Shown piece after piece: positions 8,320 through 17,307 of a DNA stretch of 64,000 nucleotides. A model generated the notes under the pieces. The model was not told where the DNA came from. It saw only the letters and a program-made list of their open reading frames with translations, and made no database searches. Origin of the DNA: Jongsikchunia kroppenstedtii DSM 45133. GTDB taxonomy: Bacteria; Actinomycetota; Actinomycetes; Mycobacteriales; Mycobacteriaceae. Position numbers and translations under genes: made by a program. The stretch spans positions 1-64,000 of the forward strand of contig NZ_AQYG01000045.1 of NCBI RefSeq assembly GCF_000380485.1, given 5' to 3'. Numbering within the stretch: the first letter of the stretch is position 1; every line of letters starts with the position of its first letter.

Positions 8320-9864
8320 ATGACTGCACCGCCTCTCACCGAAACACCAACCGTTTCAAAGGATTCCGACGATCTATCGGAGTTCGGCTACACCGAGCAG
8401 CTGCATCGCAGCCTGGGCACATTCGCGTCCTTCGCGGCCGGATTCTCGTTCGTCTCGATCCTGACGACGATCTTCCAGCTGTTCGGTCTGGGTTTCGGGC
8501 TCGGCGGCCCGGCCTTCTTCTGGACCTGGCCGATCGTCTACGGCGGCCAGTTCCTCGTCGCCCTCTGCTTCGCCGAGATGGCCGCCCGGTACCCGATCTC
8601 CGGAGCGATCTATCAGTGGTCGCGACGCCTCGGCGGCGAGGTGGTCGGCTGGTTCGGCGGCTGGTTCATGATCCTCGCGCAGATCGTCACCGCGTCCGCC
8701 GCGGCGATCGCTCTGCAGGTGGTCATGCCGGCCATCTGGACCGGCTTTCAGCTGGTCGGCGGCGATCCTTCGCTCACCAGCACGAGCGGCGCCACCAACG
8801 CGGTGATCCTCGGATCGATCCTGCTCACCCTGACCACAGTCATCAACTGCATCGGTGTGCGGTGGATGAGCCGGATCAACAGCATCGGCGTCACCTGCGA
8901 GCTGGTCGGCGTCACCGCGGTGATCCTCGCCCTGTTCTTCCACGCAAAGCGCGGCCCCGACGTGGTGCTGCACACCGGCGACATCGGGCACCACGGCGGA
9001 TACCTCGGCGCGTTCCTGGTCTCCGGTCTGATGGCCGCGTACGTCATGGTCGGGTTCGGCTCAGCCGGCGAACTCGCCGAGGAGACCCGCAATCCGCGCC
9101 GCGTCGCCCCGCGCACCATCCGGATGGCGCTGACCGCCTCGGCGATCGGCGGCGGGCTGATGCTCATCGCCGCCCTGATGGCCGCCCCCAAGTTGGGCGA
9201 CGAACTCGCCACGCAGGGTCTGCCGTACGTGCTCAACGCCGTGCTCGGATCGTTCTGGGGCAAGGTGCTGCTCGCCGATGTCTGCGTCGCGATCTTCATC
9301 TGCACCTTGGCGATTCAGACCGCCTGCTCGCGTCTGATGTTCTCGATGGCCCGCGATCATCGCCTGCCGGCGGCCGCCCTGCTGTCAAAGGTCAACGACC
9401 GCACCAAGACTCCGCTGGCGCCGTCAATCCTGATCGGCGTGCTGTGCATCGGCGTCCTGCTGGTCAACCTCGGCAACGCCGCGATCTTCGCCACCCTCGC
9501 CAGCGTCTGCATCGTGCTGATCTACCTGGCGTATCTGGCGGTCACCGGACCGATGCTGTACCAGCGTCTACGCGGCTGGAAGCCGGATCAGACGCTGACC
9601 GACGCCGACGGCAAGAAGCTCTTCGGCCTGGGCCGCTTCGGAATCGTCGTCAACGCGCTCGCAGTCCTCTACGGACTCGCCATGGTGGTCAACCTGGCCT
9701 GGCCGCGCCCGGAGATCTACAACCCGACCGGGAACAACCCGGTGCTGCTGTGGGCGGGTCCGCTGTCCATCGGCGCCTGCATCCTGCTCGGAATCCTCTG
9801 CTTCCCGCATCGCAAGCCGCATCCGATGCCCGTCCGCACCCCTCTCGCCATCGAAGGAGCCTGA
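8320..9864 (+). CDS. APC-family amino acid/amine permease (urea carboxylase-linked transporter)
   Basis: This is a 514-residue integral membrane transporter with about 12 transmembrane helices. It opens with the conserved APC segment SLGTFASFAAGFSFVSILTT, followed by GLGGPAFFWTWP, and later FGSAGELAEETRNPRRVAPR. Transporters of this type begin many urea/guanidine carboxylase operons, so guanidine, urea or a related amine is the inferred substrate. The ATG at 8320 follows a GGGGG ribosome binding site; an earlier in-frame start would add 33 implausible residues. The next gene begins 1 bp after the stop. Confidence 0.85.
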   Translation: MTAPPLTETPTVSKDSDDLSEFGYTEQLHRSLGTFASFAAGFSFVSILTTIFQLFGLGFGLGGPAFFWTWPIVYGGQFLVALCFAEMAARYPISGAIYQWSRRLGGEVVGWFGGWFMILAQIVTASAAAIALQVVMPAIWTGFQLVGGDPSLTSTSGATNAVILGSILLTLTTVINCIGVRWMSRINSIGVTCELVGVTAVILALFFHAKRGPDVVLHTGDIGHHGGYLGAFLVSGLMAAYVMVGFGSAGELAEETRNPRRVAPRTIRMALTASAIGGGLMLIAALMAAPKLGDELATQGLPYVLNAVLGSFWGKVLLADVCVAIFICTLAIQTACSRLMFSMARDHRLPAAALLSKVNDRTKTPLAPSILIGVLCIGVLLVNLGNAAIFATLASVCIVLIYLAYLAVTGPMLYQRLRGWKPDQTLTDADGKKLFGLGRFGIVVNALAVLYGLAMVVNLAWPRPEIYNPTGNNPVLLWAGPLSIGACILLGILCFPHRKPHPMPVRTPLAIEGA

Positions 9865-9865
9865 C

Positions 9866-10702
9866 ATGACCGCGACAACGAGCGCCGCCCGGGCGCACGC
9901 CCGCGCGCAGTCCGGAACGATCACCGAGTCGATGCCGTTCGTCCCGGCGAGCAGCTTCGCCGAGATCCCGGAAGATGTTGCGCCCGCGGACATGGTGTGG
10001 GCCGAGATGGTCGCCGGCGGCCGGTACACCACCAAGGTGCTGGCCCGCGGCACCCGGATCCGGTTGACCGACATCACCGGGACCGGTTGCGCACACCTCC
10101 TGCTGTGGCGCTCCGATGCCCCGTGGGAACGGCTGAATGTCGCCGACACGGTGAAGGTGCCGTGGCAGGCGTACCTGAGCACCGGCCATCCGCTGCTGTC
10201 GGATCAGGGCCGGGTGCTCGCCACCGTCATGACGGATACCTCGGGCAGGCACGACGCCCTGTGCGGCACCACTACGCTGAGCCAGAACGTCACCAAATAC
10301 GGTGCCGGCCAGGTGCACTCGGCGAGCCCGGCCGGCCGCGAGCTGTTCATCCTGGCCGCGGCCAAACACGGACTCACACCTACCGATGTCGCGCCCTCGG
10401 TGTCGTTCTTCCACGGCATCCGCGTGTCCGACGACGGGTCGCTCGAGTCCACCGGATCGGCCGGCGCCGGCAAGCATGTCGACCTGATCCTGCATTTGCC
10501 ATGCACGGTCGCGATCGTCAACACCGCGCACCCGCTGGACCCGTCGACGGCATTCGACGTCGGCCCGATCCAGGTGCTCGCCTGGCGAGCGGCCGACGAT
10601 CTCGCCGCGCAGATAGCCCGCACCGATACCGAACCGGAATACCAACGTGCCGTTGCCAATTCCGAGGACACCCACCTCGCTCGCACTCAGGAGCCGTCAT
10701 GA
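9866..10702 (+). CDS. DUF1989 urea carboxylase-associated protein UAAP1 (carboxyguanidine deiminase subunit candidate)
   Basis: This 278-residue DUF1989 protein has the family core TRIRLTDITGTGCAHLLLWR, then ERLNVADTVKVPWQAYLSTG, DALCGTTTLSQNVTKYG and SVSFFHGIRVSDDGSL. In characterised guanidine pathways the two proteins once called urea carboxylase-associated proteins form carboxyguanidine deiminase (CgdAB), which turns carboxyguanidine into allophanate plus ammonia. The gene overlaps the second DUF1989 gene by 4 bp (ATGA). The N-terminal 40 residues and the C-terminal tail are longer than the core domain. Assignment to guanidine rather than urea is by family knowledge. Confidence 0.82.
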   Translation: MTATTSAARAHARAQSGTITESMPFVPASSFAEIPEDVAPADMVWAEMVAGGRYTTKVLARGTRIRLTDITGTGCAHLLLWRSDAPWERLNVADTVKVPWQAYLSTGHPLLSDQGRVLATVMTDTSGRHDALCGTTTLSQNVTKYGAGQVHSASPAGRELFILAAAKHGLTPTDVAPSVSFFHGIRVSDDGSLESTGSAGAGKHVDLILHLPCTVAIVNTAHPLDPSTAFDVGPIQVLAWRAADDLAAQIARTDTEPEYQRAVANSEDTHLARTQEPS

Positions 10703-11328
10703 CCGTCACCGCCACTCCCACCGTCCTCATCGACGAAGAGGTCGGCGAGCGCGGACCCTGGTCGGGGGTCGTACCCGCCGGCGGCACCCTCACGCTGGTC
10801 GACCTGCACGGCAACCAGGCCGTCGACACCCTGTTCTACGGAGCCGACGATCACCGCATCCGCTACTCGGCGCAGGCGACCATCGCCGGTCAGGGCAACA
10901 TCTTCCTGACCACCGGATCGGTTCTGCGCGACCAGGAATCGCAGCCGATGCTGACGATCATCGAGGACGAGGTCGGCAATCACGACACCCTGGGCGGCGC
11001 CTGTTCACAGGAGTCGAACACGCTGCGCTACGGCCAGCACACCAAGCATCAGCACGCCTGCGTCGAGAACTTCCTCATCGAGGGCGCCGCACACGGGCTC
11101 GGCAAAGCCGACCTGGTCGGCAACATCAACTTCTACATGAACGTGCCGGTCGATCCGGACGGCAGCCTCGGCATCGTCGACGGACTGTCGGCGCCGGGCA
11201 AGAAGCTGGTGCTGTGCGCGGAGATCGACACGCTGGTGCTCATCTCGAACTGCCCGCAGATCAACAACCCCTGCAACGGATTCGACCCCACCGCGGTGCG
11301 GGTCGTCATCACCGCACCGGAGGACTGA
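10699..11328 (+). CDS. DUF1989 urea carboxylase-associated protein UAAP2 (carboxyguanidine deiminase subunit candidate)
   Basis: A 209-residue DUF1989 protein, the second subunit candidate of carboxyguanidine deiminase. Recognisable stretches are RGPWSGVVPAGGTLTLVDLH, GNQAVDTLFYGADDHRIRYS, QGNIFLTTGSVLRD, HDTLGGACSQESNTLRYGQH, HACVENFLIE and the closing SNCPQINNPCNGFDPTAVRV. Several Cys and His residues in these motifs are candidate metal ligands. The ATG lies in the ATGA overlap with the previous stop, and the next gene starts 1 bp after this one ends. Confidence 0.85.
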   Translation: MTVTATPTVLIDEEVGERGPWSGVVPAGGTLTLVDLHGNQAVDTLFYGADDHRIRYSAQATIAGQGNIFLTTGSVLRDQESQPMLTIIEDEVGNHDTLGGACSQESNTLRYGQHTKHQHACVENFLIEGAAHGLGKADLVGNINFYMNVPVDPDGSLGIVDGLSAPGKKLVLCAEIDTLVLISNCPQINNPCNGFDPTAVRVVITAPED

Positions 11329-11329
11329 C

Positions 11330-13348
11330 ATGACACGCGCAGCGATCGCCACCGTGGTGACCCCCGGACCGCAGACCACGGTCCAGGACTGGCCGGGCCG
11401 CACCGGCTACTGGGAGGTCGGGGTGCCGCCGTCGGGGCCGATGGACGACCTGTCGATGCGGCTGGCCAACATCGCGGTCGGCAACGCCGAGGGCGCGGCC
11501 GCGCTGGAATGCACGCTCGCCGGCCCGACCCTGCGCTTTCACGCCGATGCCGTGGTCGCCGTCACCGGCGCGCATGTCGACGTGTCGGTCTCGGGAACGC
11601 CTATGCCCCAGTGGCTTCCCCTCACCGTGCGGGCCGGCGACGAGCTGCGCGTCGGCGGCACCGGCGACTACGGGATGCGGGCCTACGTCGCGATTCGCGG
11701 GGGCATCGATACCCCCGAATACCTCGGCAGCCGATCGACGTTCACGCTCGGCAGGTTCGGCGGGGTGCAGGGCCGCGCGCTCGCGGCCGGCGACGAGCTC
11801 GTCCGGGGCGACCAGACCGCCGGCGATCCCCGCCGAATCCTCGGCGACGAGCTGCCGCATATCTCCAACAGCTGGCATCTCGCGGTCACGGTCGGCCCGC
11901 ACAGCGCGCCGGAGTTCTTCACCCCGTCAGACATCGAGACGCTCTACGAGACCGAGTACGAGGTGCATTTCAACTCCGACCGCACCGGCGTGCGGCTGAT
12001 CGGGCCGCGTCCGGAGTGGGCCCGCCCCGACGGCGGCGAGGCCGGGCTGCATCCGTCGAATATCCATGACACTCCATATTCGATTGGGGCGCTGGACTTC
12101 ACCGGCGACACCCCGATCCTGCTCGGACCGGACGGACCCAGTCTCGGCGGTTTCGTCTGTCCCGTCACCGTGACCGCCGCCGAGCGGTGGAAGCTGGGGC
12201 AGCTCAAGCCGGGCGATACGATCCGCTTCGTCCCGGTCGCCGTGTCGGCGGCGGCATCGCCCGCCGCCACCTGCCGGGCCCGCCGCGCCGGGCAGGCACG
12301 GGTGGCACCGCTGCCCTGCGACGCCGACTCCGGAATCCTGGGTCGCGGATGGACCGCCGACGGCGAGACCCCGATCACCTACCGCCGCAGCGGCGACGAC
12401 AACGTCCTCGTCGAATACGGCCCGATGACACTGGATCTAGAACTACGTGCCCGAGTCCATGCCCTCGCCGGACGGCTCGGCGCCGATCGTCCGGCCGCGT
12501 TGACCGACCTGACCCCCGGAATCCGTTCGCTCCAGGTCAAATTCGATCCGGCGCGGATGTCGCAGCCGGCGGTGCTCGACTGGATCGTCGAGGCCGAATC
12601 GCAGCTGCCGTCGGCCGACGATCTGATCGTCCCGAGTCGGACGGTATCGCTGCCGCTGTCCTGGGACGACCCGTCGACCCGCGAGGCGATCGAGCGGTAC
12701 ATGAACGGCGTCCGCAACGACGCCCCGTGGTGCCCGTGGAATATCGAGTTCATCCGGCGGATGAACGGCCTCGATTCGGTCCAGGAGGTGTTCGACATCG
12801 TCTTCGACGCCGAGTATCTGGTGCTCGGGCTCGGCGACGTGTATCTCGGTGCACCGGTGGCGGTTCCGCTGGATCCGCGGCATCGGCTGGTCACCACCAA
12901 GTACAACCCCGCCCGCACCTGGACGCCGGAGAATGCGGTGGGCATCGGGGGCGCCTACCTGTGCATCTACGGGATGGAAGGGCCCGGCGGCTACCAGTTC
13001 GTCGGCCGCACCACGCAGGTCTGGAACCACCGCCACCCGCGGGCCGCGGGCGGATTCGAACCCGACAACCCGTGGCTGCTCCGGCATTTCGACCGGATCA
13101 GCTGGTACTCGGTGTCCACCGAGGAGCTTGCCGATCTGCGAGCCGACACCGCCGCGGGACGCGGCAGCATCGACATCACCCCGGGTACGTTTTCGCTGGC
13201 GCAGCATCGACAGTTCTTGCAGCGCAACGCCACCGACATCGCACGGGTGCGCAATTCGATGGAGGCCGCCCGCTCGGAGGAGCGCCGGCGGTGGGCCGCG
13301 GCCGGTGAATTCGACAGCAGCAAGAGCAGCGGAAGGCGGGCGGCATGA
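11330..13348 (+). CDS. Urea/guanidine carboxylase carboxyltransferase protein lacking biotin carboxylase and biotin carrier domains
   Basis: This 672-residue protein is the central carboxyltransferase part of a urea/guanidine carboxylase. Residues about 1-315 are the AHS2 (KipA-like) domain, with TTVQDWPGRTGYWEVGVPPS, GPMDDLSMRLANIAVGN and PILLGPDGPSLGGFVCPVTV. Residues about 335-560 are the AHS1 (KipI-like) domain, with VEYGPMTLDLELRARVHALA. A C-terminal helical part ends in RRRWAAAGEFDSSK. Complete enzymes of about 1,200 residues have an N-terminal biotin carboxylase with an ATP-grasp fold and a C-terminal biotin carrier with an A/EMKM motif; neither is present. The protein ends where the carrier domain would begin. 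Biotin carboxylation must come in trans or the chemistry differs. It overlaps the allophanate hydrolase gene by 4 bp. Confidence 0.85.
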   Translation: MTRAAIATVVTPGPQTTVQDWPGRTGYWEVGVPPSGPMDDLSMRLANIAVGNAEGAAALECTLAGPTLRFHADAVVAVTGAHVDVSVSGTPMPQWLPLTVRAGDELRVGGTGDYGMRAYVAIRGGIDTPEYLGSRSTFTLGRFGGVQGRALAAGDELVRGDQTAGDPRRILGDELPHISNSWHLAVTVGPHSAPEFFTPSDIETLYETEYEVHFNSDRTGVRLIGPRPEWARPDGGEAGLHPSNIHDTPYSIGALDFTGDTPILLGPDGPSLGGFVCPVTVTAAERWKLGQLKPGDTIRFVPVAVSAAASPAATCRARRAGQARVAPLPCDADSGILGRGWTADGETPITYRRSGDDNVLVEYGPMTLDLELRARVHALAGRLGADRPAALTDLTPGIRSLQVKFDPARMSQPAVLDWIVEAESQLPSADDLIVPSRTVSLPLSWDDPSTREAIERYMNGVRNDAPWCPWNIEFIRRMNGLDSVQEVFDIVFDAEYLVLGLGDVYLGAPVAVPLDPRHRLVTTKYNPARTWTPENAVGIGGAYLCIYGMEGPGGYQFVGRTTQVWNHRHPRAAGGFEPDNPWLLRHFDRISWYSVSTEELADLRADTAAGRGSIDITPGTFSLAQHRQFLQRNATDIARVRNSMEAARSEERRRWAAAGEFDSSKSSGRRAA

Positions 13349-15006
13349 GCCGCGTATCCGAGATCTACCGGAAGATCGAGGCCGACGGGCGCGACGAGGT
13401 CTTCATCGCCCTGCGCCCCGAGGCCGACGTCGAGACTGACTACACGGCATCAGCGGCCGGTGACGGACCGCTGGCCGGAATGATCGTTGCGGTCAAGGAC
13501 AACATCGATGTGGCCGGCCTGCCGACGACGGCGGCCTGTCCCGGGTACTCGTATGTGCCGCAGCGGGATTCCGCCGCGGTCGCGGCACTGCGCGCGGCCG
13601 GTGCGGTCGTCATCGGCAAGACGAACCTGGACCAGTTCGCCACCGGCCTCGTCGGCACCCGCAGTCCCTATGGGGCGGTGCGAGATTCACGCCGACCGGA
13701 CTACATCTCGGGCGGATCGAGTTCCGGTTCCGCGGTGGCGGTCGCCCTCGGCTACGCCGATGCCGCTCTCGGCACCGATACCGCCGGATCCGGCCGCGTG
13801 CCGGCGGCCCTGCAGGGCATCGTCGGCATCAAACCGACCGTCGACGCGGTCAGCACCGCCGGCGTCGTGCCCGCCTGCGCCGGCTACGACTGCGTCACCG
13901 TCTTCGCCGGCGACCTCGGCACCGCCAACCGGATGATGTCGGTGCTCGGCACCACCGGCGGGCGGGCCTGGCCGGTCGATGCGCCCCTGGCCGCGGGTGA
14001 TGCGCCCGTCCTCGCCGTGCCGGACGGGCTCGCCGGGCTGTCGCCAGCCTGGCGCGACGCGTTCGACGCCACCGTGGCGCGCGCCGAATCGCTGGGTATG
14101 ACGGTGAAATCGGTGTCGATCGCTCCGCTGCAGGAGGCGGCGCGGCTGCTGTACGACGGCGCGCTCGTCGCGCTGCGCTACGCCGCCGTCGGCGACTTCA
14201 TCGACGGCGCGTCCGATGCGGCCGGCCTGGATCCGACCGTGGCCTCGATCATCGCCGCCGCCAAGGACATTCCGGCGCACGCCCTCGCCGCCGACCAGCG
14301 GCGTCTCACGGAACTCGCCGCCGAGGCCACCGACGTGCTGGACGGCTGCGCCGGGCTGCTGCTGCCGACGGTGCCACGGCATCCGTCCATCGCCGAGGTG
14401 GCGGCTGATCCGGTCGGGGTCAACAGCGAGCTCGGAACGTTCACCAACTTCTGCAACCTGCTCGATTTCTGCGCCGTGGCCTTCCCCGCGGGAACGGTCG
14501 ACGATCCCGGCGGCACAGCGCAATTCGGCGTCACCGTATTCGGCCGGGCCGGGCACGATGCCGCGGCCATGGATATCGCGGCCGCGTTGGCCGGCGAGCC
14601 CATCGTCAGCGGCTACTGGCCCGAATCCGCTGGTGTGCAGTCGATCCCGCTGGCCGTGTTCGGCGCCCATTTGCGCGGTCAGCCGCTGGAATGGCAGTTG
14701 GCCGATCGCGGCGCCCGCTGGTCCGGGACGATCAGCACCGCGCCGGCGTACCGGCTCGTCGAACTGGCGACCACGCCGCCCAAGCCCGGACTCCTGCGAG
14801 ACTCCGCCGCCGGCAGCGCCATTCGCGGCGAGGTCTGGCGGGTTCCGGCGGCCGCCCTCGGCGACTTTCTCGCTGAACTGCCGTCCCCGATGACGCTCGG
14901 CTCGGTGGAGCTGTCGACCGGCGAATGGATACCCGGATTCGTCTGCGACCTGGGGGCGGCGCAGGCCGGCCGACCGCTGACCGTCGACTACTGGCCCGAC
15001 CGGTAG
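13345..15006 (+). CDS. atzF: Allophanate hydrolase
   Basis: This 553-residue amidase-signature hydrolase converts allophanate to ammonia and CO2, the last step of the operon. The Ser-cisSer-Lys machinery is visible as AVKDNIDVAGLPTTAACPGY (catalytic Lys), ISGGSSSGSAVAVALG (cis-Ser) and GTDTAGSGRVPAALQGIVGI (nucleophile Ser). After about residue 430 a smaller C-terminal domain follows (SIPLAVFGAHLRGQPLEWQL, then TAPAYRLVELATTPPKPGLL), as in AtzF. The start overlaps the carboxyltransferase gene. The gene ends 4 bp before the convergent stress-protein gene. Confidence 0.9.
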   Translation: MSRVSEIYRKIEADGRDEVFIALRPEADVETDYTASAAGDGPLAGMIVAVKDNIDVAGLPTTAACPGYSYVPQRDSAAVAALRAAGAVVIGKTNLDQFATGLVGTRSPYGAVRDSRRPDYISGGSSSGSAVAVALGYADAALGTDTAGSGRVPAALQGIVGIKPTVDAVSTAGVVPACAGYDCVTVFAGDLGTANRMMSVLGTTGGRAWPVDAPLAAGDAPVLAVPDGLAGLSPAWRDAFDATVARAESLGMTVKSVSIAPLQEAARLLYDGALVALRYAAVGDFIDGASDAAGLDPTVASIIAAAKDIPAHALAADQRRLTELAAEATDVLDGCAGLLLPTVPRHPSIAEVAADPVGVNSELGTFTNFCNLLDFCAVAFPAGTVDDPGGTAQFGVTVFGRAGHDAAAMDIAAALAGEPIVSGYWPESAGVQSIPLAVFGAHLRGQPLEWQLADRGARWSGTISTAPAYRLVELATTPPKPGLLRDSAAGSAIRGEVWRVPAAALGDFLAELPSPMTLGSVELSTGEWIPGFVCDLGAAQAGRPLTVDYWPDR

Positions 15007-15010
15007 GCGG

Positions 15011-15436
15011 TCAGCCCTCGGGCACCACCAGCACCGGGCAGCCGGTGTGCCGCACGATGCTCGACGCCACCGGCCGATCGAAGATGGACGACAGCGCCGC
15101 GCGCAATCCCGGGCGCCGCTCGCCGATCACCAGAATCGATTCGGGATATCGGTCCGACATCCGGCGCAGAGCATTGCGGATCGGGCCGTGCACACAGGTG
15201 AAGTCCCAATCCTTGGCGTCGGCGCCGAGCAGATCGCGCGCGACACGTTCATGGCGATGCAGATTGGTCTGCAGCTCGGCCTCGTAGTCGAGCTCGTCTG
15301 GGTCAACCGGCTGATCCGACGAGTCTTCGACATGCACGACGTGGATCTCGGTGCCGAGCCGCCGGGCGAGTCCGGCGCCGTACGTCAGCGCCGCGCGACT
15401 GGATGGGTGCGAGTCGAACCCGATGATCACCGACAT
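15011..15436 (-). CDS. Universal stress protein family protein
   Basis: A 141-residue single-domain UspA-like protein with an alpha/beta nucleotide-binding fold. It begins MSVIIGFDSHPSSRAALTYG, has the HVVHVEDSSDQPVD strand and loop, and ends with the conserved VIGERRPGLRAALSSI and IVRHTGCPVLVVPEG segments. The final strand and loop usually hold the ATP-binding glycines. The gene is convergent with allophanate hydrolase and 82 bp downstream of clgR on the same strand. Its role is probably stress or dormancy related; no partner can be inferred. Confidence 0.8.
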   Translation of the reverse strand: MSVIIGFDSHPSSRAALTYGAGLARRLGTEIHVVHVEDSSDQPVDPDELDYEAELQTNLHRHERVARDLLGADAKDWDFTCVHGPIRNALRRMSDRYPESILVIGERRPGLRAALSSIFDRPVASSIVRHTGCPVLVVPEG

Positions 15437-15518
15437 CGCAGACCCTCCACCGACGAGCCCGACAGATTCCCTTGCCGCAGCTTGATTTTACGCCGGCAGG
15501 CGAGACGCAGGAGGGCGT

Positions 15519-15848
15519 TCAGGCAACCGCGAGAGTGGCGGCCCGATCGGCGCCCGAGGCGACCGTCGTGTCGGCGCCGACGAGCTGGCCGCTCATCTCG
15601 GCGAGAAGATCGATGAGGCTGCCGCCCAGTGCCCGGGTGATCGCGGCGATAACCTCCGAGGAGGCTTCCTTCTGACCGCGCTCGACCTCCGACAGGTAGG
15701 TCATCGACACGCCGGCATCGGTGGATACCTCTTTGAGGGTGCGGCCCTGCCGCTGCCGAACCGATCGCAGCGTCTCACCGAGGAGCGCCCGCATCAGCGG
15801 TTCGGGGGCGGGAGAAGCAGCGTCCGCAGCGACCACGCGCAGATCCAT
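15519..15848 (-). CDS. clgR: ClgR-type XRE transcriptional activator of Clp protease genes
   Basis: A 110-residue helix-turn-helix protein. The DNA-binding domain is GETLRSVRQRQGRTLKEVST followed by DAGVSMTYLSEVERGQKEAS, the ClgR hallmark. ClgR activates clpP1P2, clpC and other proteostasis genes in mycobacteria, corynebacteria and streptomycetes. The ATG at 15848 has an excellent GAAGGAGGAG ribosome binding site; an upstream in-frame start lacks one. The C-terminus ends in small nonpolar residues (TLAVA), resembling tails recognised by ClpXP/ClpCP, in line with the known proteolytic control of ClgR (inference). The phage-like element begins about 115 bp upstream of its start. Confidence 0.85.
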   Translation of the reverse strand: MDLRVVAADAASPAPEPLMRALLGETLRSVRQRQGRTLKEVSTDAGVSMTYLSEVERGQKEASSEVIAAITRALGGSLIDLLAEMSGQLVGADTTVASGADRAATLAVA

Positions 15849-15962
15849 GTCTCCTCCTTCGCTCCCGTGCCGATGCCCGAGGGACATTCCCTGCGTTGCT
15901 GTGGACCGGGTGTTCGCAACCTTATCCCCATAGCGGCTGCGCCCACCGAAGCGACCTGGCCT

Positions 15963-15978
15963 CTTCGCTCACAGCGAA
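15963..15978. other. Candidate left attachment site (attL) of the satellite element
   Basis: CTTCGCTCACAGCGAA lies between clgR and the integrase. It matches 15 of 16 bases of CTTCGCTCAGAGCGAA at 25328-25343, at the other end of the element. Both are dyad-symmetric, like the arms around a tyrosine recombinase crossover site, and similar flanking bases (GGCC before, CGGT after) extend the likeness. The internal mismatch and the short length make this tentative. Confidence 0.35.
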
Positions 15979-16018
15979 ACGCGGTCGTCGAGCCCCGGCT
16001 GACACCTCCGAAAATGCT

Positions 16019-16058
16019 GCACCCCCGCTGGCCTGCGGTGGAGCAGGGGCGGGGGTGC
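16019..16058 (-). terminator. Hairpin downstream of the integrase
   Basis: Perfect 10-bp arms GCACCCCCGC and GCGGGGGTGC stand 20 nt apart, just past the integrase stop, followed on the minus strand by a short T-rich run (ATTTTC). It probably terminates integrase transcription. It could also be an integrase arm-binding feature. Confidence 0.55.
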
Positions 16059-16078
16059 GAGGCGGAATTTCGCAGACG

Positions 16079-17203
16079 TCACTGCGAGGCCGCCGAGGGC
16101 GCACCGGGGGCGCAAGCGTCGGCGCGTGCGCGGTCCAGGGCGTCCGACACCTGCTCCAGATCGTCGGAGAACAGCGACGCGTATACGTCGAGAGTGACCG
16201 CCGCCGAGGCATGGCCGACCATCCGTTGAATCGCCTTGACGTTCGCGCCCGCCGAGATCGCCAGCGAGACGGCCGTCGCGCGCAGGTCGTGCACGGTCAC
16301 CTTCGGGAAGTCCTCGTCCTTCGCCTGACACCGCTCCACTGCCGGGCGGTACACCCGCTTGCGCCAGCCGCCGACCCGCAACGGCTTGTCCTTGCCGGAG
16401 CCGAATAGCAGATCGTCGCGACCCTTGCCGGTCGCCAGCTGCGCCAGCGGTTCGGCGAGGAACTTCGGGAACGGCACCGTGCGGGTCTCGTGTGTCTTGG
16501 GGGTGGTGAACACCATGCCCTTGCCGGTCACGTACGACACCGATCGGGTGACCGAGATCCGGCGTCGCAGGAAGTCGATGTCGCACACCCGCAGCGCGGC
16601 CAGCTCCCCGACCCGCAGTCCCGTGTACGCCAGCGTCAGCACCACCGTGCTGTCGTCGCCGACCTCGTCGGCCAACCGCTGCACCTGCCGGTGCGTCAGG
16701 TACTTCTTGTCCTTCGGCTCGCGGCGGGGTGCCTTGACCCCGTCCGCCGGGTTCGATGGGATCAGCCGGTCCTGCACCGCCATCGTCAGCACTCCGCGCA
16801 GGATCGCGAGGGCATCGGAGATCGTGGCGGGCTTGCAGCCCTTGGCCTGCATCTGCCCCACCCACCCGCGCACCGACGACGGGCGGATCTTGCCGATCTC
16901 GGCCTTGTCCCAGTGCGGCTTGACGTGTTTGCCCCAGGTGACCTCGCGGGTGGCGCGGGTGGTCGCCTTGATCCGGGCGGATCCGGCCATCCATTGCGGG
17001 TACAGAACACCGACCGTTACCTGACCGCTGCGCGGATCGACGTAACCGCCGGTGGCGATGGTGGTCTCGACCGTCGCGGCGTACAGCTTCGCCTCGCGAC
17101 GGGTCTCGAACGACTTCTTGCGCTGGGTCCCCTCAGGGGTGCGCCACCGCACCTGAAACCGCACGGGGCGATCGGGGTGCTCGACCTTATGGATACTGCT
17201 CAT
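16079..17203 (-). CDS. int: Tyrosine site-specific integrase
   Basis: A 374-residue phage-type recombinase that would insert and excise the element. The N-terminal arm-binding domain (RFQVRWRTPEGTQRKKSFET) is followed by a SAM-like core-binding domain (about 60-155) and the catalytic domain. The catalytic residues are visible: Arg in YTGLRVGELAALRV, His and Arg in VHDLRATAVSLAISAG, then the second His and the nucleophile Tyr in MVGHASAAVTLDVYASLF. It sits at the left end of the element and is transcribed outward. A repressor gene with its own terminator lies upstream. Confidence 0.93.
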   Translation of the reverse strand: MSSIHKVEHPDRPVRFQVRWRTPEGTQRKKSFETRREAKLYAATVETTIATGGYVDPRSGQVTVGVLYPQWMAGSARIKATTRATREVTWGKHVKPHWDKAEIGKIRPSSVRGWVGQMQAKGCKPATISDALAILRGVLTMAVQDRLIPSNPADGVKAPRREPKDKKYLTHRQVQRLADEVGDDSTVVLTLAYTGLRVGELAALRVCDIDFLRRRISVTRSVSYVTGKGMVFTTPKTHETRTVPFPKFLAEPLAQLATGKGRDDLLFGSGKDKPLRVGGWRKRVYRPAVERCQAKDEDFPKVTVHDLRATAVSLAISAGANVKAIQRMVGHASAAVTLDVYASLFSDDLEQVSDALDRARADACAPGAPSAASQ

Positions 17204-17259
17204 GGTGTCTTCCCTTGTCTTTCCTTGAATCTCGTGGCCGGGGGCCGTGTTTTGGGGCC

Positions 17260-17290
17260 AAAAAAACCGCCGACGCGTTCGCGTGGCGGT
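17260..17290 (-). terminator. Rho-independent terminator of the repressor gene
   Basis: On the minus strand, ACCGCCACGCG pairs with CGCGTCGGCGGT (one bulged base) and is directly followed by seven T residues. This canonical terminator lies between the repressor-side genes and the integrase, so the integrase is probably transcribed separately. Confidence 0.8.
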
Positions 17291-17307
17291 CTCTCTGGCG
17301 AGGGGGG

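Noticed and set aside
8118-9869. 583-codon open frame overlapping the permease
   Set aside because: Arg/His-rich shadow frame; the permease frame shows 12 membrane helices and conserved APC motifs.
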